Source of the DNA: Rufibacter ruber
GTDB lineage: Bacteria > Bacteroidota > Bacteroidia > Cytophagales > Hymenobacteraceae
Length of the DNA: 42,943 nt
Direction of reading: 5' to 3'
NCBI RefSeq assembly: GCF_001647275.1
Contig: NZ_LRMM01000040.1
Span: 1 to 42,943 of the forward strand
The notes beneath the pieces are model-generated. The model was not told where the DNA came from, ran no database searches, and saw only the letters and a list, made by a program, of their open reading frames with translations. Below are positions 16,249-24,751 of this stretch, piece by piece. A program made the position numbers and the translations under genes. How positions within the stretch are numbered: position 1 is the first letter of the stretch; every line of letters begins with the position of its first letter.

Positions 16249-18501
16249 ATGACTATATTCCTGAAACGCAGCTGGGCGTTGTGGTTGCCCTTGTGGTTGC
16301 TGAGCCAAACGGTTCTGGGCCAGATCCTGAAGCCCTCTACCTGGAGCCATGACGTGTCTGCCTCTGAGGTGAAGGTGGGCGAAGAGGTAGACCTGGTTTT
16401 CAACGTAAAGATCATCCCAGACTGGTACCTGTATTCCTCAGACTTTGATCCTGACCTGGGGCCTATTGTCACGTCTTTTTCCTTTCAGAAGCACCCGTCA
16501 TACGCGCTGGTGGGTAAGATCAAACCGGTCAACCCCAAGAAAAAGTATGACGAGATGTGGGGCGGGGAGTACACCTACTTTACCAAAACCGCTCAGTTCA
16601 GGCAGCGCATCAAAGTGCTGCAGCCCACGCTGGTGGTCAAAGGCACTTATGAATACCAGGTTTGCTCTGAAGTGAGTGGCCAGTGTATTCCCGGCGAAGG
16701 CGATTTCAACTTCACGCAGATCAAAGTTGTGGCGGGGGCCGCTCCGGCAGCCTCCCCTGCTTCTGGTACGGGCGCTTCACCAGGTACTGGGGCTGTGCAA
16801 CAGCCTGCTTTGGGTGCGGCTACCACTGCGGCTGCCCCGGCAGGGGCAGGTTCAGGCAGACAGGCTACAAACAATGCTTCGGCTGCTACTACAGATGTTT
16901 TCCCGCAAGATAGCTCCTTGTTGGGTACCGGTGCAGAGGGCTCAGCGCAGCCGGGAGTTTTAGACAGTGGCACTGCGCCACAAACTGAAACGGCGCCTGC
17001 ACCGGCGGCCAGTGCTCCCGTGGCGGCGGCGGCGGTAGAGGCTGCCGTAGAGGAGAACCTGTGGGAGTTCATGCTGGGGGCGTTTCTCTCTGGCTTACTG
17101 GCATTGCTTACGCCCTGTGTGTTCCCTATGGTGCCCATGACGGTGACCTTCTTTACCGGCGGAAGCTCCAGCCGCAGCCAGGGCATCATGAAAGCGCTGG
17201 TCTATGGCTTTTCTATCATTGCCGTGTACACGCTGATAGGCACGCTGGTGGCAAAACTGGCTGGCCCCGAAGCCGCCAATTTCCTGAGTACGCACTGGTT
17301 CCCCAACATCCTGTTCTTTGCCATCTTCCTTTTTTTTGCCATGTCTTTTCTGGGCATGTTCGAAATTACCCTACCGCACTGGCTGGTGAACAAAGCGGAT
17401 GCCCAAGCCGATAAAGGCGGTTACTACGGCGTCTTTTTTATGGCGCTTACGCTGGTGCTGGTGTCGTTTTCCTGTACGGGGCCCATTGTGGGTTCCCTGC
17501 TGGTGCTTTCCGCCGGCGGCGAAACCCTGAAACCTATTGCGGGCATGTTTGCCTATTCTCTGGCGTTTGCGCTGCCCTTCACGCTGTTTGCCATTTTCCC
17601 CAACTGGCTCAGCCGCTTACCTAAATCTGGGGGCTGGCTGAACTCCGTAAAAGTATGTCTGGGGTTTATAGAGCTGGCGCTGGCGCTGAAATTTTTGAGC
17701 GTAGCTGACCAGGTGTACCACTGGCGTCTGCTGGACCGTGAAATCTATCTGGCGCTCTGGATTGTCATTTTCTCCCTCATGGGCATTTACCTGCTGGGCA
17801 AACTCAAGTTCTCCCATGACTCAGACCTGCCGTACCTGGGGGTGCCGCGCCTGTTTGTGGCTATTGCCACCTTTGCGTTTGTAGTCTACCTGGTACCGGG
17901 GCTGTTTGGCGCCCCCCTGAAGGCCTTGGCCGGTTATCTTCCGCCACAGTCCACCTTAGATTTTGATCTCATGGCTAACCGCGGTGCCGCGGGAACTACT
18001 ACGGCCAGCACAATCTGTGAACCGCCCAAGTATGATGAGTTTCTGGACCTCCCGCACGGGTTGCAGGGATATTTTGATCTGGAGCAGGCCAAGAAATGCG
18101 CCGCAGAGCAAGGCAAGCCTATCTTCATTGACTTCACCGGCCACGGTTGCGTGAACTGCCGCGAGATGGAGGCCAACGTGTGGTCGCACCCCGAGGTGCT
18201 GAAGCGTCTGAAGGAAAATTTTGTGATTGCCGCCCTGTACGTAGATGACAAAACCGAACTTCCGCAGAGCGAGTGGTACACCAGCACTTATGACGGAAAG
18301 GAGAAAAAGACATTAGGCAAGAAATACGCTGATTACCAGATCACCAGGTTCAACGTGAACGCCCAGCCGTATTACGTGCTCCTAGATGAACACGAGAACT
18401 CACTGGTGGCCCCGGTAGCGTATGAGAAAGACGTGCAGAAGTTCATCCGGTTCTTAGACGCTGGTGTGGCCGCCTATAAAGCCCGGCAGCAGGCGCAGTA
18501 A
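16249..18501 (+). CDS. DsbD-type thiol:disulfide transporter
   Basis: 750 residues from the ATG at 16249 (an in-frame TTG at 16219 would precede a signal peptide with 10 charged residues and overlaps a -7 box). Order: signal peptide (1-25, to VLGQ), an N-terminal periplasmic DsbC/DsbD-alpha-like domain (about 26-165), an Ala/Pro/Gly/Thr-rich linker (about 170-265), a multi-pass core carrying the redox pair Cys290 (TPCVFPMVP) and Cys409 (FSCTGP), and a C-terminal thioredoxin-like domain with CVNC (Cys634, Cys637). It passes electrons from cytoplasmic thioredoxin to periplasmic thiol proteins or cytochrome c assembly. The long low-complexity linker is the only unusual part. Confidence 0.9.
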   Translation: MTIFLKRSWALWLPLWLLSQTVLGQILKPSTWSHDVSASEVKVGEEVDLVFNVKIIPDWYLYSSDFDPDLGPIVTSFSFQKHPSYALVGKIKPVNPKKKYDEMWGGEYTYFTKTAQFRQRIKVLQPTLVVKGTYEYQVCSEVSGQCIPGEGDFNFTQIKVVAGAAPAASPASGTGASPGTGAVQQPALGAATTAAAPAGAGSGRQATNNASAATTDVFPQDSSLLGTGAEGSAQPGVLDSGTAPQTETAPAPAASAPVAAAAVEAAVEENLWEFMLGAFLSGLLALLTPCVFPMVPMTVTFFTGGSSSRSQGIMKALVYGFSIIAVYTLIGTLVAKLAGPEAANFLSTHWFPNILFFAIFLFFAMSFLGMFEITLPHWLVNKADAQADKGGYYGVFFMALTLVLVSFSCTGPIVGSLLVLSAGGETLKPIAGMFAYSLAFALPFTLFAIFPNWLSRLPKSGGWLNSVKVCLGFIELALALKFLSVADQVYHWRLLDREIYLALWIVIFSLMGIYLLGKLKFSHDSDLPYLGVPRLFVAIATFAFVVYLVPGLFGAPLKALAGYLPPQSTLDFDLMANRGAAGTTTASTICEPPKYDEFLDLPHGLQGYFDLEQAKKCAAEQGKPIFIDFTGHGCVNCREMEANVWSHPEVLKRLKENFVIAALYVDDKTELPQSEWYTSTYDGKEKKTLGKKYADYQITRFNVNAQPYYVLLDEHENSLVAPVAYEKDVQKFIRFLDAGVAAYKARQQAQ

Positions 18502-18852
18502 TTATCTTATAAGTACCGCCCTTTTCTGATGAACCGCACGCTTTCCCATTCTGGAAGGATCTTGGTGGCCAACAGGAGGAAAGATTCTGAATTGCTTTTC
18601 TAGTTTGCCCAGAAGGTCCTTTTAAGATGGCAGGGTGGTATGCTGCCGCGCTACCCCTGTACTGCTCACCCTTTGGCGCAACCTAGGAATCTGTTTTAGG
18701 GCTGTTTTTAGAAAAGTAGCCCTAAAACGTATTTTGATTCGGCCTGCCGCGCATTTTAATAGAAAAGACTGGTGATTTACGGGTGTAGCTCTTTATCTTC
18801 ACCCTTTCCAACCTAACAGACAAACCCTAACCTACCCACTTACGCTCTCTCC
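18502..18852. other. Intergenic region with repeats
   Basis: It holds a fragment of a repeat (18547-18573, CCATTCTGGAAGGATCTTGG) related to 23161-23190, the dispersed palindrome (18693-18728), and a TTTATCTTCA segment near 18790 also found before the asparaginase gene. No gene seen. Confidence 0.45.
18693..18728. repeat. Dispersed intergenic palindrome, copy 6
   Basis: Arms GTTTTAGGGCTGTTTT and AAAAGTAGCCCTAAAAC; the TTTTA/TAAAA outer pair differs from most copies but still pairs. Confidence 0.8.
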
Positions 18853-20115
18853 ATGGAACCAGCCCATACGCCAGAACCGCTTATTACCAATGATGCCGTT
18901 GTCTTAGGCATTTTGGTGCTCATTCTCGCTTTTGTTTTTACCACCTCCTCCAGTGACCGCCCGTTTTTCAAGAAGTTTTACGGGGTTGTGCCCTCGGTGC
19001 TGCTGTGCTACCTGATCCCCAGCCTGCTGAACTCGGCGGGGGTCATTAACGGGGAGGTGTCTAAGCTGTATTTTGTAGCCTCGCGGTATCTGCTGCCGGC
19101 CAGTTTGGTGCTGTTCACCGTTAGCCTGGACCTGAAGGAAATCTGGAAGCTGCGGCACAAGGCCGGGGCCATGTTCATTACGGGCACCGTTGGGATCATG
19201 ATTGGCGGCCCCCTGGCTATTCTGCTGGTGTCTGCCGTGGCACCAGACGTGGTGGGCGGTGCCGGGCCAGACGCCGTGTGGCGCGGGCTCTCTACCATAG
19301 CGGGCAGCTGGATTGGCGGCGGCGCCAACCAATTGGCCATGAAAGAGGTGTTTCAGCCAAGCCCTACGCTTTTCTCAGCCATGATTGCGGTAGACGTGGT
19401 GGTGGCCAACGTCTGGATGGCCACGTTGCTCTACGGCATTGGCAAAAGCGAAAAGGTAGATGCCTTCTTCAACGCAGACAGCACTGCGGTAACCGAACTG
19501 AAAAACAAGATTGAAACCTACCGCCTAAGCATTACCCGCATCCCCACGCTGTCAGACACCATGGCCATTGTGGGGATAGGGCTGGGCATTACCGGTATTT
19601 CCCACTTCTTCGCAGATATCATTGCCCCCTGGATTGCCGAGCATGCCCCGTATCTGGAGCAGTACAGCCTAACCTCCGGCTTCTTCTGGCTGGTGGTGAT
19701 TGCCACGGCCCTGGGTATTCTGCTTTCCTTCACCAAAGCCCGGGAGCTGGAAGGCGTGGGCGCTTCCCGCATTGGCAGCGTGTTCCTCTATATTATGGTG
19801 GCCACCATTGGGATGCAGATGGACCTGCTGGCGGTGTTTGATAACCCGGGGCTGTTCCTGGTGGGCTTTATCTGGATTGCCATTCACGCCGTTCTGCTTA
19901 TCATTGTGGGGAAACTGATCAAAGCGCCGTTCTTCTTCTTCGCCGTAGGCAGCCAGGCAAACGTGGGCGGGGCCGCCTCAGCGTCTATTCTGGCGGGGGC
20001 GTTTCATCCGGCCCTGGCCCCGGTGGGCGTGTTGCTGTCCATTCTGGGCTATGCCATTGGAACCTACGGGGCGTACCTCAGTGCACTGGTCATGCAGATG
20101 GTGGCGCCGCAGTAA
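18853..20115 (+). CDS. DUF819 (YjcL-like) membrane protein
   Basis: 420-residue polytopic protein with about ten to twelve hydrophobic segments. Recognised by the family's two glycine-rich signatures: GSWIGGGANQLAM (about 154-166) and GSQANVGGAASASILAG (about 370-386), which form an inverted-repeat-like pair as in carrier folds. Members are annotated as putative transporters; no substrate is established. A single hydrophilic loop (about 198-225, KSEKVDAFFNADSTAVTELK) separates the halves. It stands alone between palindromes at 18693 and 20124. Confidence 0.85.
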   Translation: MEPAHTPEPLITNDAVVLGILVLILAFVFTTSSSDRPFFKKFYGVVPSVLLCYLIPSLLNSAGVINGEVSKLYFVASRYLLPASLVLFTVSLDLKEIWKLRHKAGAMFITGTVGIMIGGPLAILLVSAVAPDVVGGAGPDAVWRGLSTIAGSWIGGGANQLAMKEVFQPSPTLFSAMIAVDVVVANVWMATLLYGIGKSEKVDAFFNADSTAVTELKNKIETYRLSITRIPTLSDTMAIVGIGLGITGISHFFADIIAPWIAEHAPYLEQYSLTSGFFWLVVIATALGILLSFTKARELEGVGASRIGSVFLYIMVATIGMQMDLLAVFDNPGLFLVGFIWIAIHAVLLIIVGKLIKAPFFFFAVGSQANVGGAASASILAGAFHPALAPVGVLLSILGYAIGTYGAYLSALVMQMVAPQ

Positions 20116-20123
20116 GGATTTCT

Positions 20124-20159
20124 GTTTTTGGGCTGTTTTTCAGAAAACAGCCCAAAAAC
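20124..20159. repeat. Dispersed intergenic palindrome, copy 7
   Basis: Nearly perfect: GTTTTTGGGCTG and CAGCCCAAAAAC, filling the 45-bp gap between convergent stops at 20115 and 20161. Confidence 0.85.
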
Positions 20160-20160
20160 G

Positions 20161-20691
20161 CTACGTCTCATAATATTTCTCCCTGAACAACTGCTTCTGC
20201 CGCAGGTACTCCGGGTGGTCTTTGGCCCTGAACCAGTATTCCTTGAAGATAGCGGCGGCCTGGGCTTTCTCATTGGTCAACGCATCTTCTGCCTGCGGTA
20301 ACTCTTTGTTGCCTTTATGGGCGCTGCCCGAGGAATAAGGGTAAGGCAGGCTTGCGCTTTTGTCTTCATGGGAGGCGGTGTATTTGTGGCCGCTCTGGTG
20401 GTTGGCGTAGCGGCGGGCGCGGGTGAAGCCCATCTGCAGAAACTTGCGGGCCATGTCAGCGCCCACAAAATCCTGCTGCCCCAGGTACTCCTCAAATAGC
20501 TGGTAGATTTTCTGGGCAGAGGCGGTTGCCAGCTGCACGTTCTTAAACCGCCAGTGCGGCAGTATCTCGCTTTTATACGGCTCTACCAGCAGCACACCCT
20601 GCTCGCCCACCCCCACGCGGTACAGCTCTGGGTGCAGCCTGAAATCAGTAGACGTAAAGTTCAGGTGGTAGGGGAATTTGTTTTTGGCCAT
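20161..20691 (-). CDS. DUF4385-like cytoplasmic protein
   Basis: 176 residues. The run DFRLHPELYRVGVGEQGVLL and the following EPYKSEILPHWRFK, then DFVGADMARKFLQMGFTRAR and RRYANHQSGHKY, match my memory of the DUF4385 family, which has no assigned function. No signal peptide or membrane segment. The C-terminal half is charged and likely helical (KAQAAAIFKEYWFRAKDHPEYLRQK). It lies alone between two palindromes. The call rests on recognised sequence only. Confidence 0.7.
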   Translation of the reverse strand: MAKNKFPYHLNFTSTDFRLHPELYRVGVGEQGVLLVEPYKSEILPHWRFKNVQLATASAQKIYQLFEEYLGQQDFVGADMARKFLQMGFTRARRYANHQSGHKYTASHEDKSASLPYPYSSGSAHKGNKELPQAEDALTNEKAQAAAIFKEYWFRAKDHPEYLRQKQLFREKYYET

Positions 20692-20767
20692 ATCTCCTGT
20701 AACTGAACCTTTGAAATTTTGTTAGTTTCTGTAGAGGGGACAAATCAATTTCGGTTTCACAAGGCCA

Positions 20768-20800
20768 TTTTAGGCCTGTTTTCCCAAAACAGGCCTAAAA
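20768..20800. repeat. Dispersed intergenic palindrome, copy 8
   Basis: TTTTAGGCCTGTTTT - CCC - AAAACAGGCCTAAAA, a perfect 15-bp inverted repeat, between the clpP-like stop and the DUF4385 start. Confidence 0.85.
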
Positions 20801-20831
20801 CGGGTTCTGTGGGAATAACTTTTGGTGAAGG

Positions 20832-21500
20832 CTAAGGGGTTAGCGCTTTGCCCTCTGCATAGAAGCGAATGTCAAAGGCGGGCTGGTTGAGCTGGATCAG
20901 ATCAGTGGTATCCCCCAGTACCTCATCAATCAGCCCAAACGCCTTGGCCTCCAATACGCTCATGTAGCGGTCCCTGATGAAGAACTCCTCCACTTCTCGC
21001 CAGGAGCGGCCGCAGTGCTTGCCCATGAGGTGGAACAACTGCGTCTGAATGCGCTCCTGCTCACGGGTGGCAATGCGCACATCCTCAGTATATCCTTTAG
21101 AACCGCTGGTGGTGGGGTGCATGTGAATGGTGGCATGCGGCAGCGCCAACCGTTTGCCCTTGGCACCCGCTGAGAGCAGAGCTGTGGCCATGCTGCCCGT
21201 AAACCCGAAAGAGACGGTCGAGATTGGGGCTGCTACCATTTGCATAGCGTCATAGATGGCCAGGCCCGCATAAACGCTTCCGCCGGGGCTCTGGATATAA
21301 AGGTTGATCTGCTCAGTCTGGCTCAGGCTGTTGAGGTAGAGCATCTGCGCTACCACTACATTGGCTAACTGGTCATCAATGGCGCTGCCCAAGAAGATGA
21401 TGCGCTCTTTCAGGAGCAGGCTGTAAATGTCAAAGGCACGCTCCCCGCGGCTGGTGTTGTCAATCACCATGGGAATAAGGCCAGAATTCATGGGAAACAT
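20832..21500 (-). CDS. ClpP-family serine protease paralogue
   Basis: 222 residues with the ClpP catalytic triad at the usual spacing: Ser103 (FTGSMAT), His128 (IHMHP) and Asp177 (IRDRYM). Motif wording departs from housekeeping ClpP: TGSMATALL in place of the usual GQAASM, HMHPTT for HQPL. These point to a divergent paralogue, probably active. Located 10 bp after a small anti-sigma-like gene and downstream of an ECF sigma factor, so it is likely cotranscribed with them. Proteolysis would need a Clp ATPase from elsewhere in the genome; no unfoldase is nearby. Regulated proteolysis of the small neighbour is a speculation from gene order. Confidence 0.88.
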   Translation of the reverse strand: MFPMNSGLIPMVIDNTSRGERAFDIYSLLLKERIIFLGSAIDDQLANVVVAQMLYLNSLSQTEQINLYIQSPGGSVYAGLAIYDAMQMVAAPISTVSFGFTGSMATALLSAGAKGKRLALPHATIHMHPTTSGSKGYTEDVRIATREQERIQTQLFHLMGKHCGRSWREVEEFFIRDRYMSVLEAKAFGLIDEVLGDTTDLIQLNQPAFDIRFYAEGKALTP

Positions 21501-21510
21501 AGCGGTAGTA

Positions 21511-21783
21511 TTATAAGTGGGAGAAAAGCTGAAGAATGCGTTGCCTGAAGCTGCGGTGTTCAGGTGCCTGAAACAGTTTCTGGTGCACCGCCTCCAGTTC
21601 GGCTTTCAACTGCTGCCTGCCGTACAGGTGCACCAGCTGGTAGGTCTTCTGCTGCCATTGCACCTTCTCCTGCAGGGCCGGCGAAAGCAGTAGGTTTGCC
21701 TCAAAAACCAACTTGTCTTCGGCTGGGCCCAGACCAAGCAGGTGCTGTTCTATTTGCTTGCTTTCAATCACAGAAGTCTTCAT
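21511..21783 (-). CDS. Small anti-sigma-like protein
   Basis: 90 residues from ATG 21783 (or 92 from 21789). The N-terminal half (IEQHLLGLGPAEDKLVFEANLLLSPALQEKV) resembles the N-terminal anti-sigma domain pattern of a short helix, a loop and an acidic helix ending in LLL-x-P-x-L; no membrane segment and no zinc-binding His/Cys. It overlaps the end of the ECF sigma gene by 20 bp and ends 10 bp before the clpP-like gene. Partner of the sigma factor is inferred from position. It could also be an unrelated small helical protein. Confidence 0.6.
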   Translation of the reverse strand: MKTSVIESKQIEQHLLGLGPAEDKLVFEANLLLSPALQEKVQWQQKTYQLVHLYGRQQLKAELEAVHQKLFQAPEHRSFRQRILQLFSHL

Positions 21784-22315
21784 AGTCAAGGGCTTGGGTG
21801 CGTACGGCTTCTCTTACTTTCTCCAGGCATTTAAACTTTTGAACGGTGGCAGACCGCGGCCCGGAAAACCCGAAGGAGCTGGCCATTTCCTCAGCGGGGA
21901 TTCTGTCATAGTAGAAGGCCTTGAGCAAGTCCATGCATTTTTGACCAGCGGTGTTCAGGAACCGTAGCACCTTTTGAACTGAGGGCGTTGGCGGTTCTAG
22001 CGTGGCCGTTTCCAGTTGCAGCTGCGCCGGGTCAAGTGACTTCTGTTGCTGCTCTTGGCTATACCGCTTTGCCCACAGGTGTTTGGCTATGCCCATCAGG
22101 TACTTGGGCACATGGGGGATTTCATTGGTGTGCCCGTTGGCCGCTTTCTCATAATACACCACCACAGTGTCCTGGAAAACATCTTTGGCCTGGTCTAACG
22201 AGCCGCCTCTTCTGCTGACATACCTGGCCACCGCTGGAAATACCTGCTGGTACAGTTCTGTAAAGAGCGCCTCCCGTTCAGCCGCGGCGGGCGCTACTAA
22301 CATGCTCTGGGTCAT
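21764..22315 (-). CDS. ECF-type sigma-70 family factor
   Basis: 183 residues from ATG 22315; the frame continues to 22420, but the extra residues (QQEKLNSGFQVIRL...) are not conserved-looking. Region 2: LYQQVFPAVARYVSRRGG then DQAKDVFQDTVVVYYEKA (2.2, binding core RNA polymerase). Region 4: CMDLLKAFYYDRIPAEEMAS with a helix-turn-helix ending near VQKFKCLEKVR (about 127-168), where the small Cys/Lys block replaces the usual RxxLxxL. First gene of the sigma / small protein / ClpP operon and divergent from a lipoprotein gene at 22502, which it may control; inference. Confidence 0.85.
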   Translation of the reverse strand: MTQSMLVAPAAAEREALFTELYQQVFPAVARYVSRRGGSLDQAKDVFQDTVVVYYEKAANGHTNEIPHVPKYLMGIAKHLWAKRYSQEQQQKSLDPAQLQLETATLEPPTPSVQKVLRFLNTAGQKCMDLLKAFYYDRIPAEEMASSFGFSGPRSATVQKFKCLEKVREAVRTQALDYEDFCD

Positions 22316-22501
22316 GGCTTTGTTTTTTTGTTTATCTATATGTGCCTGATTCAGCAGACGTATCACCTGAAAACCTGAGTTTAATTTTTCCTGCTGACTT
22401 CTAGCCCGCCCTCTTTCCAACAGATGCTACCTGCAGAACAACAGAAAAGCATCTGCAACGGCAGAATTTCGTATGAGGGGTATTTCAACCTTTGTTGTAC
22501 C

Positions 22502-23065
22502 ATGAAACGTCCTTTCCTGTTCCCGCTTTCGCTGTTCATGTTTCTCACCGGCCTGCTCACGGCCACCATCTCCTGTGACACCACTCCGCGGGAGCGGAAG
22601 GAAACGGTTAGCCGGGAGCTGGACAAGCTGGATGAGCGGGTGGAAAGCGCCGCCAACAAAACCAGGGAGGAAGCCAAAGAGGCCAAAGCCGCCCTGGCCA
22701 GAAAGCGCGCCCAATCATTGGAGCGCAAAGCCCGCGGCCCCGTGGCGGGCAAGCAGCAGCAGATGGAGCAGGAGCTGCTGGGGGAGTACCGCTTCCTGTC
22801 CCAGGTTTCGGCAGAAAATATCAAAGATGCCTACGTGCATTTCCTCCAGCAGGTGCGTGACCGCAAAGACGTCTGGACCATGGAAGACTGGGACTACGCC
22901 AACGGCATTTACAAGCGCCTGAACGAACGCGAGAAAGTGTTGCATGAAGATATCATCTTACGCCACGCCACCAAGATCAAGGCCCTGCAGGCCGAATACC
23001 TGGCCCTGGAGAACCGGGCTGATTTAAAAGATTACCAGCGCATCAAGAAAGAGCAGGGCCAGTAA
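22502..23065 (+). CDS. Coiled-coil lipoprotein, function unknown
   Basis: 187 residues from ATG 22502 (an upstream ATG at 22424 would add 26 residues ahead of the signal). Signal and lipobox: PLSLFMFLTGLLTATISC with Cys25 to be lipidated. After that a long charged helical region rich in Glu, Lys and Arg (TPRERKETVSRELDKLDERV...), ending in a second helical domain (about 100-187). No recognised family. It sits immediately opposite the ECF sigma operon. The shared 186-bp intergenic space could hold two divergent promoters, one perhaps sigma-dependent. Confidence 0.7.
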   Translation: MKRPFLFPLSLFMFLTGLLTATISCDTTPRERKETVSRELDKLDERVESAANKTREEAKEAKAALARKRAQSLERKARGPVAGKQQQMEQELLGEYRFLSQVSAENIKDAYVHFLQQVRDRKDVWTMEDWDYANGIYKRLNEREKVLHEDIILRHATKIKALQAEYLALENRADLKDYQRIKKEQGQ

Positions 23066-23265
23066 TTGCTAATTTTTGAATGTGCTGATGTGCTAATTGG
23101 GATTTGAAGTTTTTCGCAATTTGGAGATGTGGGAATGGGTTGCTTCACTTAACTTCTCCTGTCATCCTGAAAGGATCTTGTGGGCGAACGGTAGTGGCTT
23201 TTTCTAAATGCGCAATCTGTGAACTGTACTCAATTTCAGAGTAACAATTCAATAATAAACCTTTT

Positions 23266-23446
23266 CCGCAAGTTTAGCGGCAGCATACCTTATGGGTGCC
23301 ATAAGGTAAGTTTAAAAACTTACCCATTAGTCTCAGTTGAAATACCAGCATGCCTGTTCGGCTTGGCGTGTAGCCCGGGCAGAAGAAGGAAGTTGAAAAC
23401 TTCCTGTCAAGTAAACCCGCAAGTTACGGTGTCGCTAAACTTGCGG
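23266..23446 (+). repeat. Composite hairpin element, copy 3 (AAGTT core)
   Basis: The outer arms CCGCAAGTTTAGCG (23266-23279) and CGCTAAACTTGCGG (23433-23446) are exact complements. Inside are hairpins 23286-23308 (TACCTTATGG/CCATAAGGTA), 23306-23323 (GTAAGTTT/AAACTTAC) and 23387-23405 (AGGAAGTT/AACTTCCT). The sequence GGGCAGAAGAAGG before the last hairpin matches the spacer of the element at 32096-32213. Confidence 0.6.
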
Positions 23447-23453
23447 GGGTTGC

Positions 23454-23489
23454 GTTTTGAGCCTGTTTTCTGAAAAACAGGTCAAAAAT
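23454..23489. repeat. Dispersed intergenic palindrome, copy 9
   Basis: GTTTTGAGCCTGTTTT and AAAAACAGGTCAAAAAT, 8 bp after the composite element. Confidence 0.75.
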
Positions 23490-23626
23490 AGAAATGCTCT
23501 CAATCCTGGGCTCCGCTTCATTAATCCCCAATACCCTTTATCTTCAAATTCTCACATCTCCAGATTTCTCAATTACATTCTGTAAATTAGCACATCAGCC
23601 CATTCTCACCTTAGCACCTTAATCCC

Positions 23627-24670
23627 TTGAAAAAACAACTACTCCTTACCTGGTTCTGCTGCTTTTTGGCCCTGACCGGGTGGGCCCAGGCCCCAAAGCA
23701 GGACTTTAGCAAAATCACACTGGTGATTCATGGCGGCGCCGGCACCATTACGCGCAAGAACATGACGCCCGAACGGGAGAAAGCCTATCAGGAGGTTCTC
23801 AACCAGGCGTTGCAAACCGGCTATGCCGTTCTCAAAAAAGGCGGCTCCAGCCTTGATGCGGTAGAGGCCACCGTGCGCGTGATGGAAGACTCCCCTTTGT
23901 TCAATGCCGGCAAGGGTGCCGTGTTCACCAATGAAGGCAGGAATGAGCTGGATGCCGCCATCATGGACGGCAAGACCCGCAAAGCCGGTGCCATTGCCAG
24001 CGTCACCACCATCCGGAACCCCATCTCCACGGCCCGGGCGGTGATGGAGAAATCTGAGCACGTGATGATGATTGGCTCCGGCGCAGAAAAATTTGCGAAG
24101 GAGCAGGGGCAGACCCTGGTAGATCCGGGGTACTTTAGAACCGAGACCCGGTTCCAGCAGCTCCAGAGGGCCAAGGTTAAGGAGAAACCCACCCTGGACC
24201 ATTCAGACACCACCAGCAGCCTTAACAACGGCGAGAACATCTTCACCGAAGGCAAAAAGTTTGGGACGGTGGGTGCCGTGGCCCTGGACGCCTACGGTAA
24301 CCTGGCCGCGGCCACCTCTACCGGCGGCATGACCAACAAACGCTACGGCCGGGTTGGGGATGCCCCCATCATTGGCGCGGGCACCTACGCAGACAACGGC
24401 ACGTGTGCGGTTTCGGCCACCGGCCACGGCGAGTTTTTCATCAGGTCAGTGGTGGCCTATGACATTGCCGCCATCATGAAATACAAGAATGCCAGCGTGA
24501 AGAAAGCCGCCGAGGAGGTGGTGAATGACAAGCTGGTGACGTTTGGCGGCGAAGGCGGCGTGATTGCCCTGGACAGGAATGGAAATTTTGCCATGCCGTT
24601 CAACTCTGAGGGCATGTACCGCGGCTACATCAACCAGAAGAAAAGCGAAGTGCTGATTTACAAGAACTGA
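23627..24670 (+). CDS. Isoaspartyl peptidase / plant-type L-asparaginase
   Basis: 347 residues, Ntn-hydrolase family T2. The gene opens with a TTG; it is kept because a clean signal peptide follows (MKKQLLLTWFCCFLALTGWA, cleavage near residue 20) and no ATG is available upstream. Typical start of the fold: LVIHGGAGT; SPLFNAGKGAVFT with ELDAAIMDG; the autocatalytic site is GTVGAVALD with the nucleophile Thr214 at the cleavage point, then STGGMTNK and GAGTYADN. Processing would yield alpha and beta chains. Removes beta-aspartyl dipeptides or asparagine in the periplasm. Its terminator (24740-24769) overlaps a palindrome. Confidence 0.92.
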   Translation: MKKQLLLTWFCCFLALTGWAQAPKQDFSKITLVIHGGAGTITRKNMTPEREKAYQEVLNQALQTGYAVLKKGGSSLDAVEATVRVMEDSPLFNAGKGAVFTNEGRNELDAAIMDGKTRKAGAIASVTTIRNPISTARAVMEKSEHVMMIGSGAEKFAKEQGQTLVDPGYFRTETRFQQLQRAKVKEKPTLDHSDTTSSLNNGENIFTEGKKFGTVGAVALDAYGNLAAATSTGGMTNKRYGRVGDAPIIGAGTYADNGTCAVSATGHGEFFIRSVVAYDIAAIMKYKNASVKKAAEEVVNDKLVTFGGEGGVIALDRNGNFAMPFNSEGMYRGYINQKKSEVLIYKN

Positions 24671-24715
24671 GGCAGCTGGAGAACAGCTGAAAGCCTGTGC
24701 CTCAAGCGGTTTTCT

Positions 24716-24751
24716 GTTTTAGCGCTGTTTTCAGAAAAAGAGGCCGGAAAC
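24716..24751. repeat. Dispersed intergenic palindrome, copy 10
   Basis: GTTTTAGCGCTGTTTTCAG and AAAAAGAGGCCGGAAAC. The right arm merges with the stem of the terminator at 24740. Confidence 0.7.

Larger units (their letters stand above)
23066..23626. other. Structured intergenic region
   Basis: About 560 bp without a gene. In order: a GCTGATGTGCTAATT-type repeat (about 23077-23140), a TCATCCTGAAAGGATCTTG repeat (23162-23190), the composite hairpin element (23266-23446), a dispersed palindrome (23454-23489) and an inverted copy of the first repeat (about 23542-23610). An 84-codon frame at 23219-23473 is made of the hairpin element and is not a gene. Confidence 0.6.

Noticed and set aside
23219-23473. 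84-codon frame through the hairpin element
   Set aside because: Its sequence is the nested inverted repeat itself, which explains the open frame.
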